Origin: Azophilus sp965214305
GTDB lineage: Bacteria > Pseudomonadota > Gammaproteobacteria > Pseudomonadales > Azotimanducaceae
DNA: 64,000 bases
Reading direction: 5' to 3'
Assembly: GCA_965214305.1 (NCBI GenBank)
Contig: OZ243949.1
Span: 1,116,001-1,180,000 of the forward strand
A program made the position numbers and the translations under genes. Positions 44,168 through 52,926 of this stretch are shown one piece after another; the stretch's first letter is position 1, and each line of letters opens with the position of its first letter. The notes under the pieces are model-generated. The model did no database searches and was not told the origin of the DNA. It saw nothing but the letters and a program-made list of their open reading frames with translations.

Positions 44168-44241
44168 TTCGGGTCTTTTGCAATCATCGGTTTGGATTCA
44201 CTGTGGGGCACACCCATAAGTAGCCGATCCTAAAGGCGGCC

Positions 44242-45168
44242 TTAGAACAATTTGGCAACGTCTTCCACCGATTCGCGCAAACGCTGCTCGGCGATACCGC
44301 CGATACGCAACCGGGTGACGATGATGTGGGTGACGCCCAGCGCCTCCCGGTATTCGTCCAGTTTCGCGGCCACATAGGCACGGTCGCCCACAATCGCCCA
44401 ATCATCAACGCCCACTCTGTCATCTCGCAAGGGCCTGCCGGCAGCGGCGAGGCGTACCTTCAGTTCATCCACTTCACGGTGGCCGCGGCCGAGGAAGACG
44501 GTGCGCATAATGGGCCGCACCGCCACCTCACCGTGCCCCGCCGCCACGGCCGCCGCGCCGTGTGTGGCAAGATTGGCCTTTAGATCATCCAGCGATTCCA
44601 TGGGCGAAGCGAGGTAGGGCAAACCCAGGCGCCCGGCCTGGGCAAGGGCCTTGGGGCCAAAGGCCGCAACCCAAATCGGTGGGTGCGGCCGCTGCACCGG
44701 CAAAGGTTCTAGCACCAGGCCCGCATCGCTCGTACCGGACGGCACGGATTCGCCAGACCAGGCACGCACCATCAGGCGCAAATTGTGCTCGAAGCGTTCG
44801 CGTTTTTCTCTCGGCGCCACGTCAAAGGCTCGCAACATCGCCGCGGCGTAGCCGCGCCCAACACCGAGGATGACCCGGCCATTCGATAAACAGTCCAGCA
44901 CGGCAACCTGCTCGGCGGCTTGCAGCGGATTACGCAGGGGTACGAGGTAGGATGTGGTGCCCAGTTGCAACCGTTCGGTGCTCGACGCTACCGAGGCGAG
45001 CAACATCAGGGGGTCTGGAATCGCGTTCTCGACAAAATGGCTTTCCGGCAACCAATAGGACTCATAGCCCAAGGACTCGGCCACCCGCGCCTGGTCGGCA
45101 AGCGAGGCCGCCGACCGGTTGTTGAAATCCCAGGGGGTGAGGCCCCAATGTATCTTGCAAGACGGCAT
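44242..45168 (-). CDS. LLM-class flavin-dependent oxidoreductase
   Basis: A 308-residue luciferase-like monooxygenase or F420/FMN-dependent enzyme: 'IHWGLTPWDFNNRSAASLAD', 'GRVILGVGRGYAAAMLRAFD', 'RPHPPIWVAAFGPKAL' and the C-terminal 'GVDDWAIVGDRAYVAAKLDE' are the usual blocks. Full length for the family. The substrate is unknown and no dedicated reductase lies adjacent. Confidence 0.88.
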   Translation of the reverse strand: MPSCKIHWGLTPWDFNNRSAASLADQARVAESLGYESYWLPESHFVENAIPDPLMLLASVASSTERLQLGTTSYLVPLRNPLQAAEQVAVLDCLSNGRVILGVGRGYAAAMLRAFDVAPREKRERFEHNLRLMVRAWSGESVPSGTSDAGLVLEPLPVQRPHPPIWVAAFGPKALAQAGRLGLPYLASPMESLDDLKANLATHGAAAVAAGHGEVAVRPIMRTVFLGRGHREVDELKVRLAAAGRPLRDDRVGVDDWAIVGDRAYVAAKLDEYREALGVTHIIVTRLRIGGIAEQRLRESVEDVAKLF

Positions 45169-45198
45169 GTTGGTACCCGCTGAGGGGCTTAGTCCCGG

Positions 45199-46149
45199 TC
45201 AGCGGCCATTGGCCGGGTCGTCGTGCCGCAGCGCCAATATCATGACACCCAGGCTTGCCGCCACGGCGGCGGCGTGCCGGTGCATGGCGAAATCCTTATA
45301 CAAGGGATCGCCGTCGAGCAGCACACATCGTTCCGCCTGACCGCACGGAAACCCTGTGCTGCGTCCAAAACGATTGCCCGCCGGGCCATAGGTGCCAAAC
45401 CGGGCGGGGTTCTCGTGCGGTTGCCAGAATACTTCCCAGGTGACGGGCAACCCTTCGATCGCACTCTGTACGGATGCCAGGGTGTCACGGGCGGCGTTTT
45501 CGAGAACGGCATGATAGTCGCGCGCCGGTTGTAGAACCTCCACACAAGCCGGCGACACCAAAGCGGCAACGCCCTGCTCATCGACCGGATGCCGATCAAA
45601 CCGATCCTGCAACGAAAACCGCCACCAGCGGTTGGCATACACCGGCACGGCGTGCGGCGGCGAGGTCACATCCTGGACATAGCCGACGATGCGGCCCAGG
45701 TGACGGTAGCGATCATTGACGGTTTCGGCGCGCGCCAAGCGCTCGACCACTTCGTCAAAGTGTTTATCAAAGCGTGTATCGATAACCCAGAGGATATCCC
45801 GGTCACCCGAACCGCTGCGGTCGTAGTAATTCCAGCGGAACATCCGTGTAAAGAGATTGGTATCCGCCTGCCTGGTGTTGGCCTTGGCAATGATGCGAAC
45901 CTGTAGGGCATTGAGGCCGGGCAGTTCCGTTTCCGCTAGGCAACGGTTGAGTTGTTTGGCGGCAATGAACGTCAATTTCTGGTGAATTTCCGGTTCGTAG
46001 GCGAACGTTGACGATGCCGCTCCGCAAAGCATTGCGCTGGCTAAAATAACGGCGAGCCAATGGGTATAAGTACCCGCTCGCTTCGTTGCGGCCCCCGGCA
46101 ATACGGTGGGGTATTGCTCTGCGGGCCGCGCCTCGCATCTAGCCTGCAT
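45199..46149 (-). CDS. Secreted S1/P1 nuclease or phospholipase C-like protein
   Basis: About 316 codons; a hydrophobic stretch (HWLAVILASAMLCGAASSTFA) at residues 30-50 is a signal peptide. The mature protein begins 'YEPEIHQKLTFIAAKQLNRC' and contains 'RHLGRIVGYVQDVTSPPHAV', resembling the histidine- and aspartate-rich zinc site of S1/P1 nucleases and zinc-dependent phospholipase C. The rest is not recognisable, and the true start is probably closer to the signal peptide. The activity is inferred from a short motif only. The gene lies 57 bases downstream of degP. Confidence 0.6.
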   Translation of the reverse strand: MQARCEARPAEQYPTVLPGAATKRAGTYTHWLAVILASAMLCGAASSTFAYEPEIHQKLTFIAAKQLNRCLAETELPGLNALQVRIIAKANTRQADTNLFTRMFRWNYYDRSGSGDRDILWVIDTRFDKHFDEVVERLARAETVNDRYRHLGRIVGYVQDVTSPPHAVPVYANRWWRFSLQDRFDRHPVDEQGVAALVSPACVEVLQPARDYHAVLENAARDTLASVQSAIEGLPVTWEVFWQPHENPARFGTYGPAGNRFGRSTGFPCGQAERCVLLDGDPLYKDFAMHRHAAAVAASLGVMILALRHDDPANGR

Positions 46150-46205
46150 ATCTGACCGATTCCCTGTTGCGGGTGCCGATGCGCACGGCCAAGCGGGCCG
46201 ACACC

Positions 46206-47753
46206 TCAGCGAATCGCAATGTAGCCGAAGCGGCCGGATCGATAGACTCGCAGTAGAATCTGCTTTGCATCGAGATTCGCCGCCTCGCGCAGATTCCGCA
46301 GGTCGCGAATCGACTGACGATTCGCGGCAACAATCACGTCTCCCGGGCGCAAGCCCGACCGCGCCGCGGCACTGCCGCCATCGACACCGGTAACCAGAAC
46401 CCCGGCGCCGACTTCCTCCTGATCGCGAAAATTCTGTAACTCGGTACCGGCCAGACGTCGATCAATGCGGCGGCCACGCACTTTTTCAAGATCGTCCTCC
46501 TTGACGCTGAGCCTGAGTTCTTTGGCGCGCCCCGCCCGCAAAACCTCAAGGTCCACCTTGTCGCCGATGAAGATGGTGGCGGTTTGGCTCTTGAATTCAT
46601 CCACGTTGTTGACCTCGCGGTCGCGCACCCTAGTGATGATATCGCCCGCTTCGATGCCAGCGGCCTCCGCCGAACTTTCCGGCATCACCTCCACCACCAA
46701 AACGCCTTCCCGATAGTCCACCTCAAAGGCTTCGGCCAATTGCGGTGCCAGATCCTGAACCACGACGCCCAAGTGCCCCCGCCGGACTTCACCGTGGTCG
46801 ATCAGTTGGCCCATAACGGCGCGCACCATGTTGGAGGGAATGGCGAAACCGATGCCGACGTTGCCGCCGGCGGGCGTGAAAATCGCGGTATTGATGCCCA
46901 CCAGCCGACCGTACAGATCGACCAGCGCGCCACCGGAGTTGCCGGGGTTGATGGACGCATCGGTCTGGATGAAATCTTCATAGCCCTCAATGCCGAGGCC
47001 GCTGCGGCCAAGAGCGCTAACGATGCCGCTGGTAACGGTCTGGTTGAGCCCGAAGGGGTTGCCGATGGCGACGACAAAATCGCCTACCCGCAGGCTGTCG
47101 GAATCGGCAAAACCGATTTCGGCCAGTTCACCCTCGTCCACCTTGAGCACGGCGAGATCGACTTGCGGGTCACTGCCCACCAGCGTCGCCGCCAATAACT
47201 GGCCGTTGGCGAGCGTCACGTCAATATTGTCGGCGCGCTGCACCACATGGTTGTTGGTAACGATATAACCGCGCTTGGCATCCACAACCACGCCACTGCC
47301 GGCGCTGCGCGTTTGCCGGTAACGCTGTTGGTTGGGCACATTGAAGAAGCGGCGAAAGAACGGATCTTCAAACAGCGGGTTGCGAACGGGCACCGTCGTG
47401 GAAGTGGCGATGTTCACCACGGCGGGATTAACCCGGTCGAGCATGGGGGCGAGCGTCGGCAGTTCCCGGCCACCCGGCAGTTCCAATGGCAGCGCCGAGT
47501 TTGCGGGCGCTGCCAAGGTCATAAGCAGGGTTAGCCCGCATATGGCACCAATGCTTTTGCCGGCGGGGGGTACCCCCTTGCGTTCCGGGGCTGAGTTCAT
47601 GTTCATGCGCGGGGCAGGCCCCTCGCGCTCCCCGGCTGAAACCGTTTTCATACGAGGGGCAGGCCCCTCGCGCTCCCCGGCTGAAGGCTCCACGAAGGGG
47701 CTCTGGTGTCGTCCTGCCCGGTGGCGTGGGTGGGAGGCTGACTGAGGTTGCAT
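46206..47753 (-). CDS. degP: DegP/HtrA periplasmic serine protease with repeat-derived N-terminus
   Basis: A 515-codon trypsin-like protease with two PDZ domains that degrades or refolds misfolded envelope proteins. The catalytic triad is His in 'GYIVTNNHVVQ' (about 168), Asp in 'DPQVDLAVLKV' and Ser in 'SINPGNSGGALVDLYG' (about 272). PDZ1 includes 'RRGHLGVVVQDLAPQLAEAF'; a shorter PDZ2 is at the C-terminus. The signal peptide core is 'GAICGLTLLMTLAAPANS', but it starts only after about 65 residues, because three 15-residue repeats (SAGEREGPAPRMKTV type) lie between the first Met and the signal. Translation may instead start at an internal Met in the repeats. Confidence 0.92.
   Translation of the reverse strand: MQPQSASHPRHRAGRHQSPFVEPSAGEREGPAPRMKTVSAGEREGPAPRMNMNSAPERKGVPPAGKSIGAICGLTLLMTLAAPANSALPLELPGGRELPTLAPMLDRVNPAVVNIATSTTVPVRNPLFEDPFFRRFFNVPNQQRYRQTRSAGSGVVVDAKRGYIVTNNHVVQRADNIDVTLANGQLLAATLVGSDPQVDLAVLKVDEGELAEIGFADSDSLRVGDFVVAIGNPFGLNQTVTSGIVSALGRSGLGIEGYEDFIQTDASINPGNSGGALVDLYGRLVGINTAIFTPAGGNVGIGFAIPSNMVRAVMGQLIDHGEVRRGHLGVVVQDLAPQLAEAFEVDYREGVLVVEVMPESSAEAAGIEAGDIITRVRDREVNNVDEFKSQTATIFIGDKVDLEVLRAGRAKELRLSVKEDDLEKVRGRRIDRRLAGTELQNFRDQEEVGAGVLVTGVDGGSAAARSGLRPGDVIVAANRQSIRDLRNLREAANLDAKQILLRVYRSGRFGYIAIR
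47568..47692. repeat. Three tandem copies of the 45-bp palindromic unit at the 5' end of degP
   Basis: Units contain the palindromic core GAGGGGCAGGCCCCTC and the block CGCGCTCCCCGGCTGAA. On the minus strand they are read as 'SAGEREGPAPRM...', a different frame from that used in ybeY. A GGAGCCTTCAGCC leader precedes the first unit at both loci. Confidence 0.85.
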
Positions 47754-47890
47754 GTCTAGTATCCGTTAGCTGTCGTCGAAATGGGGCCGCCCCCGACAAT
47801 CCGATGTGAAATTAAGCCTAATCGCGATATGGCGACCATGCCCACCTTGCCCTCACAGTGGCTGGGCCCGGCACAATGCGGAACCTCGAA

Positions 47891-47966
47891 TGGAGCGGGA
47901 AACGGGACTCGAACCCGCGACATCTTGCTTGGGAAGCAAGGGCTCTACCAACTGAGCTATTCCCGC
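47891..47966 (-). tRNA. tRNA-Gly (anticodon CCC)
   Basis: Read on the minus strand, GCGGGAATAGCTCAGTTGG begins a full cloverleaf. The anticodon stem CTTGC/GCAAG holds the loop TTCCCAA, giving anticodon CCC for GGG codons. The T arm is GCGGG-TTCGAGT-CCCGT. The 3' CCA is encoded. No other tRNA lies beside it. Confidence 0.95.
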
Positions 47967-48256
47967 TGGAAACCGCATCCGCGCACACCGCATCGAACCG
48001 GCCATGCGCTTAAGAGCAGCCCGCCACCCATTCTAAAACATTTTATGTTCGCAGTTGGGTCGCATTTTCAACCTGATAATCGGGAAACGGTCTATGATCG
48101 TGCCCTGGTCGAATGTTGGTGTGGCGATTTTGCGGCGTTCAAAAAGCCGAGCCCCGGGTAGTGTCGCCGTTTGAATTTTTCGACGGCGGGGCACCGCACC
48201 GCAACGAGCCGAGTGAGCGCAAGCGGCGCCGCTGGGAGCCTCTGGCTGCGATCGGG
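47967..48256. other. Gap between tRNA-Gly and HIT gene
   Basis: About 290 bases without a recognisable gene; the plus-strand ORFs here look spurious. Together with 47754-47890 it separates degP and the HIT gene. Confidence 0.4.
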
Positions 48257-48673
48257 CTAAAGCTGTGCGCGAATGCGGGCCGCATGGTCGGCGAGTTCCG
48301 TGGCATCGGCCATGTTGCGCGCATGCGCAGGCGAGGCCAAGCCGCCTTGTCTGGGGATAATGTGGAAATGAATGTGAAAAACCGTCTGCCCGGCTTCGGC
48401 GCCATTGAGCTGGGCAATCATGATGCCCGGCGGATTAAAGGCCGCTCGCACCGCGCAAGCCACCCGTTTCGTCGCGATCATTAACTCGGATAACCCAGCG
48501 TCGCTCAACTCGAAAAGGTTTTCCGCGGGCTCTCGGGGAATAACCAAGGTATGTCCGGGTGCCTGGGGCATCAGGTCCATAAAAGCCAGGCAATGGTCCT
48601 CGTCAAGCACCCGATGGGCAGGCACCTCGCCACGCAAAATTTTGGCGAAGATATTATTCGGGTCGTAGGACAT
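48257..48673 (-). CDS. HIT family nucleotide-binding protein
   Basis: A 138-residue histidine-triad protein of the HinT type (purine nucleoside phosphoramidase-like). The motif is 'QTVFHIHFHIIPRQGG', and the N-terminal 'NNIFAKILRGEVPAHRVLDE' is typical. Cytosolic. It lies 14 bases downstream of the coxM-like gene and may be co-transcribed with it. Confidence 0.94.
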   Translation of the reverse strand: MSYDPNNIFAKILRGEVPAHRVLDEDHCLAFMDLMPQAPGHTLVIPREPAENLFELSDAGLSELMIATKRVACAVRAAFNPPGIMIAQLNGAEAGQTVFHIHFHIIPRQGGLASPAHARNMADATELADHAARIRAQL

Positions 48674-48687
48674 GGCCAGCGGACGAC

Positions 48688-49602
48688 TCAGCCCAGCAAA
48701 TCCGCCACGGCGCGCTTGGTCATTACCTTGACAAGATGGGCGCGATATTCAGCGGAAGCGTGTAAATCGCTATTGAATCTGGCGCTCGGCACGTCCAGGC
48801 CGTCCAACGCCGTCGGGTTGAAATTGATGTTAAGTGCCGCCTCGATGGCTTGGGCGCGAAAAGCGCAGGGGCCAGCCCCGGTGACACCGACGCGCACCCT
48901 GGTTTTTTGCGCAAACGCGGCTTCCCCATCACGCTTTTCGTGTGCGGCCGTTCCGGTGCCGGGCTGTGCCAAGGGCGCCCTGCCCCCGCCCGCATGCGAT
49001 GCGTCCGCACCCGAGCGAGCACCGAACTCCGCAACCATCACGCCAACCACGGCATAGCGCGAGGCCGGGTTGGGGAACTTCCGGTAAGCCGCTCGAAGAG
49101 GTATTGGAAACTCAATTGCGGTGATGATTTCGCCAAGCTGCAAAGCGGTTTCAAACAGGTCTTTGAAAAAGTCGTCCCCGGCAATGCGGCGTTGGTTGGT
49201 GTGTACCGTAGCACCGAGCGCAACGACCGCGGCCGGATAATCTGCCGCCGGATCGCTGTTGGCAACCGAACCGCCAATGGTGCCGCATTGGCGCACTTGG
49301 GCATCGCCAATCTGTCCGGCGAGGCTCGCCAATGCGGGTATTGCCGAGCACACCGCCGCGGATTCCGCCACTGCCGCATGGCGCGTAAAGGCACCCAGCG
49401 TCAAGGTTTCATCGCCCACCGCAATGCCGTCCAATGCGGCGATGCCGGATAGGTCGATCAACGCCGAGGCTGTGGTGAGCCTTTGCCGGAGCGTGGGGAT
49501 CAGGGTCTGACCACCGGAGATGTACAGGGGCTCCGCGGCGTCCGCATGGAGGGCGGCGGCTTCCGCCAGGGTGGCGGGTTTATGGTAATCGAACGAATGC
49601 AT
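48688..49602 (-). CDS. Molybdenum hydroxylase FAD-binding subunit (CoxM-like)
   Basis: A 304-residue medium subunit of the xanthine dehydrogenase/CO dehydrogenase family that passes electrons from the 2Fe-2S subunit through FAD. FAD-binding motifs are 'AEPLYISGGQTLIP' and 'QCGTIGGSVANSDPAADYPA'. Between 'AVVGVMVAEFG' and 'TRVRVGVTGAGPCAF' there is an extra segment of about 35 Gly/Ala-rich residues not usual for the family, which accounts for the longer protein. Last structural gene of the coxGSLM-like run. Confidence 0.9.
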   Translation of the reverse strand: MHSFDYHKPATLAEAAALHADAAEPLYISGGQTLIPTLRQRLTTASALIDLSGIAALDGIAVGDETLTLGAFTRHAAVAESAAVCSAIPALASLAGQIGDAQVRQCGTIGGSVANSDPAADYPAAVVALGATVHTNQRRIAGDDFFKDLFETALQLGEIITAIEFPIPLRAAYRKFPNPASRYAVVGVMVAEFGARSGADASHAGGGRAPLAQPGTGTAAHEKRDGEAAFAQKTRVRVGVTGAGPCAFRAQAIEAALNINFNPTALDGLDVPSARFNSDLHASAEYRAHLVKVMTKRAVADLLG

Positions 49603-49611
49603 CTGTTTCCC

Positions 49612-51963
49612 TTAACCCGGGGGTTGAATGGAGCCCAATATCCGCCAGACCCGCTCCGGCGTTGCGGGCATGTCGATGTTGCGGCCACCGAGCGCATGGG
49701 TTACCGCATTGATGATCGCCGCCGGGGAACCGATCGCACCCGCCTCGCCGCATCCCTTGACACCGAGCGGATTGTGCGTACAGGGCGTAACGGTGGTATC
49801 GACCACGAAATCCGGCAGGTCGTCCGCCCGGGGCATTTGGTAATCCATGTAGGAGCCGGTTAGCAATTGTCCGTCGTCATCGTAGATGCCGTGCTCCATC
49901 AATGCTTGGCCAGCGCCTTGGGCGAGGCCGCCATGTACCTGACCATCCACGATCATCGGGTTGATGATGTGGCCGAAATCATCCACCGCAACGAAATTCA
50001 CCAGTTCCACCACCCCGGTTTCTTCGTCGATCTCCACTTCGGCGATGTGGGTTCCGGCGGGATAGGTGAAGTTCTTGGGATCATAGAATGCCTTCTCGGA
50101 GAGCCCCGGCTCCAAATCCTCGGGATAGTCCGAGGGGACGTAGGACGCAAACGCCACCTCCTGAATAGTCGCCTGCTGATTGCCGCTTGAGAAGATGCCG
50201 TCATCGAAAGCAACGCTGTCGGCCGTTGTACTCATCATGTGCGCGGCGATTCTCTTGCCCTTGGCGATGATCTTGTCCGAGGCGACCATGAGCGCGGACC
50301 CCCCTACCGCGAGCGACCGCGAACCGTAGGTGCCCAAGCCGAAATCCAGACGGCCGGTATCGCCGTGGACAATCTCGATATCATCAAAGGGCACACCAAG
50401 CTTGTCGGACACCACCTGGGCGAAGGTGGTTTCGTGCCCTTGGCCGTGACTGTGGGAACCGGTAAACACCGTCACTGAACCGGTTGGATTGACGCGAACT
50501 TCGCCGCTCTCGTACAACCCAACCCCGGCACCGAGCGAGATGGCGAGTTGCGAGGGTGCGATACCGCAAGCCTCGATGTAGCAGGCAAGGCCGATGCCGC
50601 GGCGCTTACCCGCTGCCGCCGCCACGGCCCGGCGCCGCTCGAAAGCCGCGTAGTCCGCCAATTGCAGGGCCCGGTCGAGGCTGGCCTCGTAATCGCCCGT
50701 GTCGTAAACCAACGCCACCGGCGTTTCATAAGGAAAATCCTCGGGCTGAATCATGTTGATGCGCCGCAGTTCCGCCGGGTCGCGGCCGAGTTCCCGGGCG
50801 GCGGCCTCAACAATCCGTTCAACCACATAAGTGGCCTCGGGCCGGCCAGCACCCCGGTAGGCGTCCACCGGGCAAGTATTGGTGTAGACGCCAAGCGTCT
50901 CCACATGGATGTTTGGCGTCTTGTACTGGCCGGCAAGCAGGGTTCCATAAAGATAGGTCGGTACGGCCGAGCCGAATGTGGAGAGATAGGCACCCAAGTT
51001 GGCCGTTGTCTGTACTTTAAGCGCCATAAAACGGCCATCCTCGTCCAGACCAAGGGCCGCATGGGTGATGTGGTCGCGACCGTGGGCGTCGGTTAGGAAA
51101 GACTCATGGCGTTGGGCCGTCCATTTGATCGGCCGGCCGAGTTTGGCCGCCGCCCAGAGCACGGCCGTTTCCTCGGGGTAGATAAATATTTTCGAACCGA
51201 AACCACCACCCACATCGGGTGCGATGACCCGCAATTTGTGCTCCGGGGCGATTTGCACGAAGGCCGAGAGCACCAGCCGCTCCAAATGCGGGTTTTGCGA
51301 GCTGGTATAGAGGCTGTATTCGCCATTGGCCGAATCATGTGTGCCGACGGCGGCACGCGGTTCCATGGCGTTGGGAATCAGACGGTTGTTGATTAATTCA
51401 ATCCGGGTCACATGGGCCGCCTTAGCCAGAGCGGCATCGGTGGCCTGCTCATCGCCGAGCGCCCAGTCGTAGGCCACGTTACTTGTCAGTGCCCCATGAA
51501 TGGCCTGGGCGGCGGCGGCGGTGCCGGGGTCAACAACGGGTGTCAATTCAGTGAACTCGGTCATCACCAGATCAGCGCCCTGTTGCGCGGCGGCCGCTGT
51601 TTCGCCAACCACCAGCGCATAGGGTTCCCCCACATGGTTCACTTGGGTAACGGCAAGCGGCGGCCGCGGCGCGGACGCCATGTCGGAGCCATCCTTGGAT
51701 TTCACCAGCCAGCCGCAGGGTAGATCGCCGAGCCCATCGGCGGCGGTGTCCTGCCCGGTATAGACCGCCAACACGCCGTCGAGCACCAGCGCTTCCCGAG
51801 CGTCGATAGCGCCGATGCGGGCACGGGCATAGGGCGACCTTAGGAAGACGGCGTGGGTTTGCCCGGGTTGATTGATATCGTCGGTATAGGTGCCGGAACC
51901 GGTGATGAACCGAACATCCTCGCGGCGCTTGACCGAGGCGCCAATACCAGTGCCTTCACTCAT
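49612..51963 (-). CDS. Molybdenum hydroxylase large subunit, form-II CoxL-like
   Basis: A 783-residue molybdopterin cytosine-dinucleotide enzyme subunit. The active-site loop reads 'VDAYRGAGRPEATY', the AYRGAGR form-II motif, not the AYXCSFR of true CO dehydrogenases. Other blocks are 'APDVGGGFGSKIFIYPEE' and 'GVKGCGEAGAIGSPAAIINA' (with the catalytic Glu). Form-II enzymes often have unknown substrates such as aldehydes or heterocycles. It overlaps the small subunit gene by 4 bases. Confidence 0.93.
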   Translation of the reverse strand: MSEGTGIGASVKRREDVRFITGSGTYTDDINQPGQTHAVFLRSPYARARIGAIDAREALVLDGVLAVYTGQDTAADGLGDLPCGWLVKSKDGSDMASAPRPPLAVTQVNHVGEPYALVVGETAAAAQQGADLVMTEFTELTPVVDPGTAAAAQAIHGALTSNVAYDWALGDEQATDAALAKAAHVTRIELINNRLIPNAMEPRAAVGTHDSANGEYSLYTSSQNPHLERLVLSAFVQIAPEHKLRVIAPDVGGGFGSKIFIYPEETAVLWAAAKLGRPIKWTAQRHESFLTDAHGRDHITHAALGLDEDGRFMALKVQTTANLGAYLSTFGSAVPTYLYGTLLAGQYKTPNIHVETLGVYTNTCPVDAYRGAGRPEATYVVERIVEAAARELGRDPAELRRINMIQPEDFPYETPVALVYDTGDYEASLDRALQLADYAAFERRRAVAAAAGKRRGIGLACYIEACGIAPSQLAISLGAGVGLYESGEVRVNPTGSVTVFTGSHSHGQGHETTFAQVVSDKLGVPFDDIEIVHGDTGRLDFGLGTYGSRSLAVGGSALMVASDKIIAKGKRIAAHMMSTTADSVAFDDGIFSSGNQQATIQEVAFASYVPSDYPEDLEPGLSEKAFYDPKNFTYPAGTHIAEVEIDEETGVVELVNFVAVDDFGHIINPMIVDGQVHGGLAQGAGQALMEHGIYDDDGQLLTGSYMDYQMPRADDLPDFVVDTTVTPCTHNPLGVKGCGEAGAIGSPAAIINAVTHALGGRNIDMPATPERVWRILGSIQPPG

Positions 51964-52430
51964 GATTGCTCCCGCATAGCTTCTTGAGCCTGAAGTACCG
52001 CCCTGACGATATTATGATAGCCGGTGCAGCGGCAGAGGTTACCGTCCAATCCCTCGCGTACCGCACGACCATCAAGGGCATCGTTGTGTTCGACCAAATC
52101 GATGGCCCGCATAATCATGCCGGGGGTGCAGAATCCGCATTGCAGCCCGTGGCAATCCCGAAACGCCACCTGCATGGGATGCAGGTGGCCGGGCGAGCCG
52201 ATGCCTTCGATGGTGGTTACCGAGCGGCCATCCGCTTGAGCGGCAAGCAGGCCGCAAGCCTTCACCGCCCGCCCATCCAAGTGGACGGTGCAGGCCCCGC
52301 ATTGGCTGGTATCGCAACCCACATGGGTACCGGTTAACCGCAAGTTATCCCGCAGCAGTTCCACCAGCAACGTATTCGGCGGCACGTCGAAATCCTGGGA
52401 TCTACCGTTCACCGCTATTTTGATATTCAT
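51960..52430 (-). CDS. Molybdenum hydroxylase 2Fe-2S subunit (CoxS-like)
   Basis: A 156-residue small subunit with two [2Fe-2S] clusters: plant-type cysteines in 'GTHVGCDTSQCGACTVHLDG', and the second set in 'LQCGFCTPGMIM' and 'LCRCTGYHNIV'. It passes electrons between the Mo centre and FAD. The operon order G-S-L-M, with overlapping S-L, supports one enzyme complex in the cytoplasm. Confidence 0.95.
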   Translation of the reverse strand: MNIKIAVNGRSQDFDVPPNTLLVELLRDNLRLTGTHVGCDTSQCGACTVHLDGRAVKACGLLAAQADGRSVTTIEGIGSPGHLHPMQVAFRDCHGLQCGFCTPGMIMRAIDLVEHNDALDGRAVREGLDGNLCRCTGYHNIVRAVLQAQEAMREQS

Positions 52431-52469
52431 TCCGCCTCCTAAACCGGCAAGATTGCGCGGTCGATAACG

Positions 52470-52925
52470 TCAATGGGCAGCGGGTGCAGCCGCCATCTCG
52501 GCGACGAACGCCTTGAAAAAATCGTCCGCCATCTTGCGCGCCGCGCCGCCAATCAGGCGCGAGCCCACCTGCGCCAGCCGACCGCCGATGTTGGCGGTGG
52601 CCGCATAGCGAAGCAATGTGGTATCCGCTTGCGCGGTCAATTCAACATGCGCGCTGCCCTTGGCGAAACCGGCAGGGCCACCCTTAACGGCGATGTTGAT
52701 GGTATAGCTGTTGGGGGGATTGATGTCAGACAGCTGTAGATTGGCGTTGAAGGTTGCGCTGACCGGTCCGACCCTGGCCTTCACGACCGCCGCATACTCG
52801 TCCTCGGCGCGCGCCTCCATGGACTGGCAGCCGTTGATGCAGCGGCCAAGCACCGCCGCATCGTTGAGCGCCCGCCAGACGACATCGCGTTTGGCCGGAA
52901 TATGGTATTCGCCGGATTGTTCCAC
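52470..52925 (-). CDS. CoxG-like SRPBCC protein
   Basis: A 151-residue START-like (SRPBCC) protein of the CoxG family: 'SGEYHIPAKRDVVWRALND', 'LGRCINGCQSMEA' and 'ANIGGRLAQVGSRLIGGAAR'. CoxG helps anchor CO dehydrogenase to the membrane in Oligotropha; in other operons its role is unclear. The GTG at 52925 is chosen over an upstream start that would overlap pntB. First gene of the hydroxylase operon. Confidence 0.88.
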   Translation of the reverse strand: MEQSGEYHIPAKRDVVWRALNDAAVLGRCINGCQSMEARAEDEYAAVVKARVGPVSATFNANLQLSDINPPNSYTINIAVKGGPAGFAKGSAHVELTAQADTTLLRYAATANIGGRLAQVGSRLIGGAARKMADDFFKAFVAEMAAAPAAH

Positions 52926-52926
52926 G

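Noticed and set aside
49612..51963. True carbon monoxide dehydrogenase
   Set aside because: The active-site loop is AYRGAGR, not the form-I AYXCSFR.
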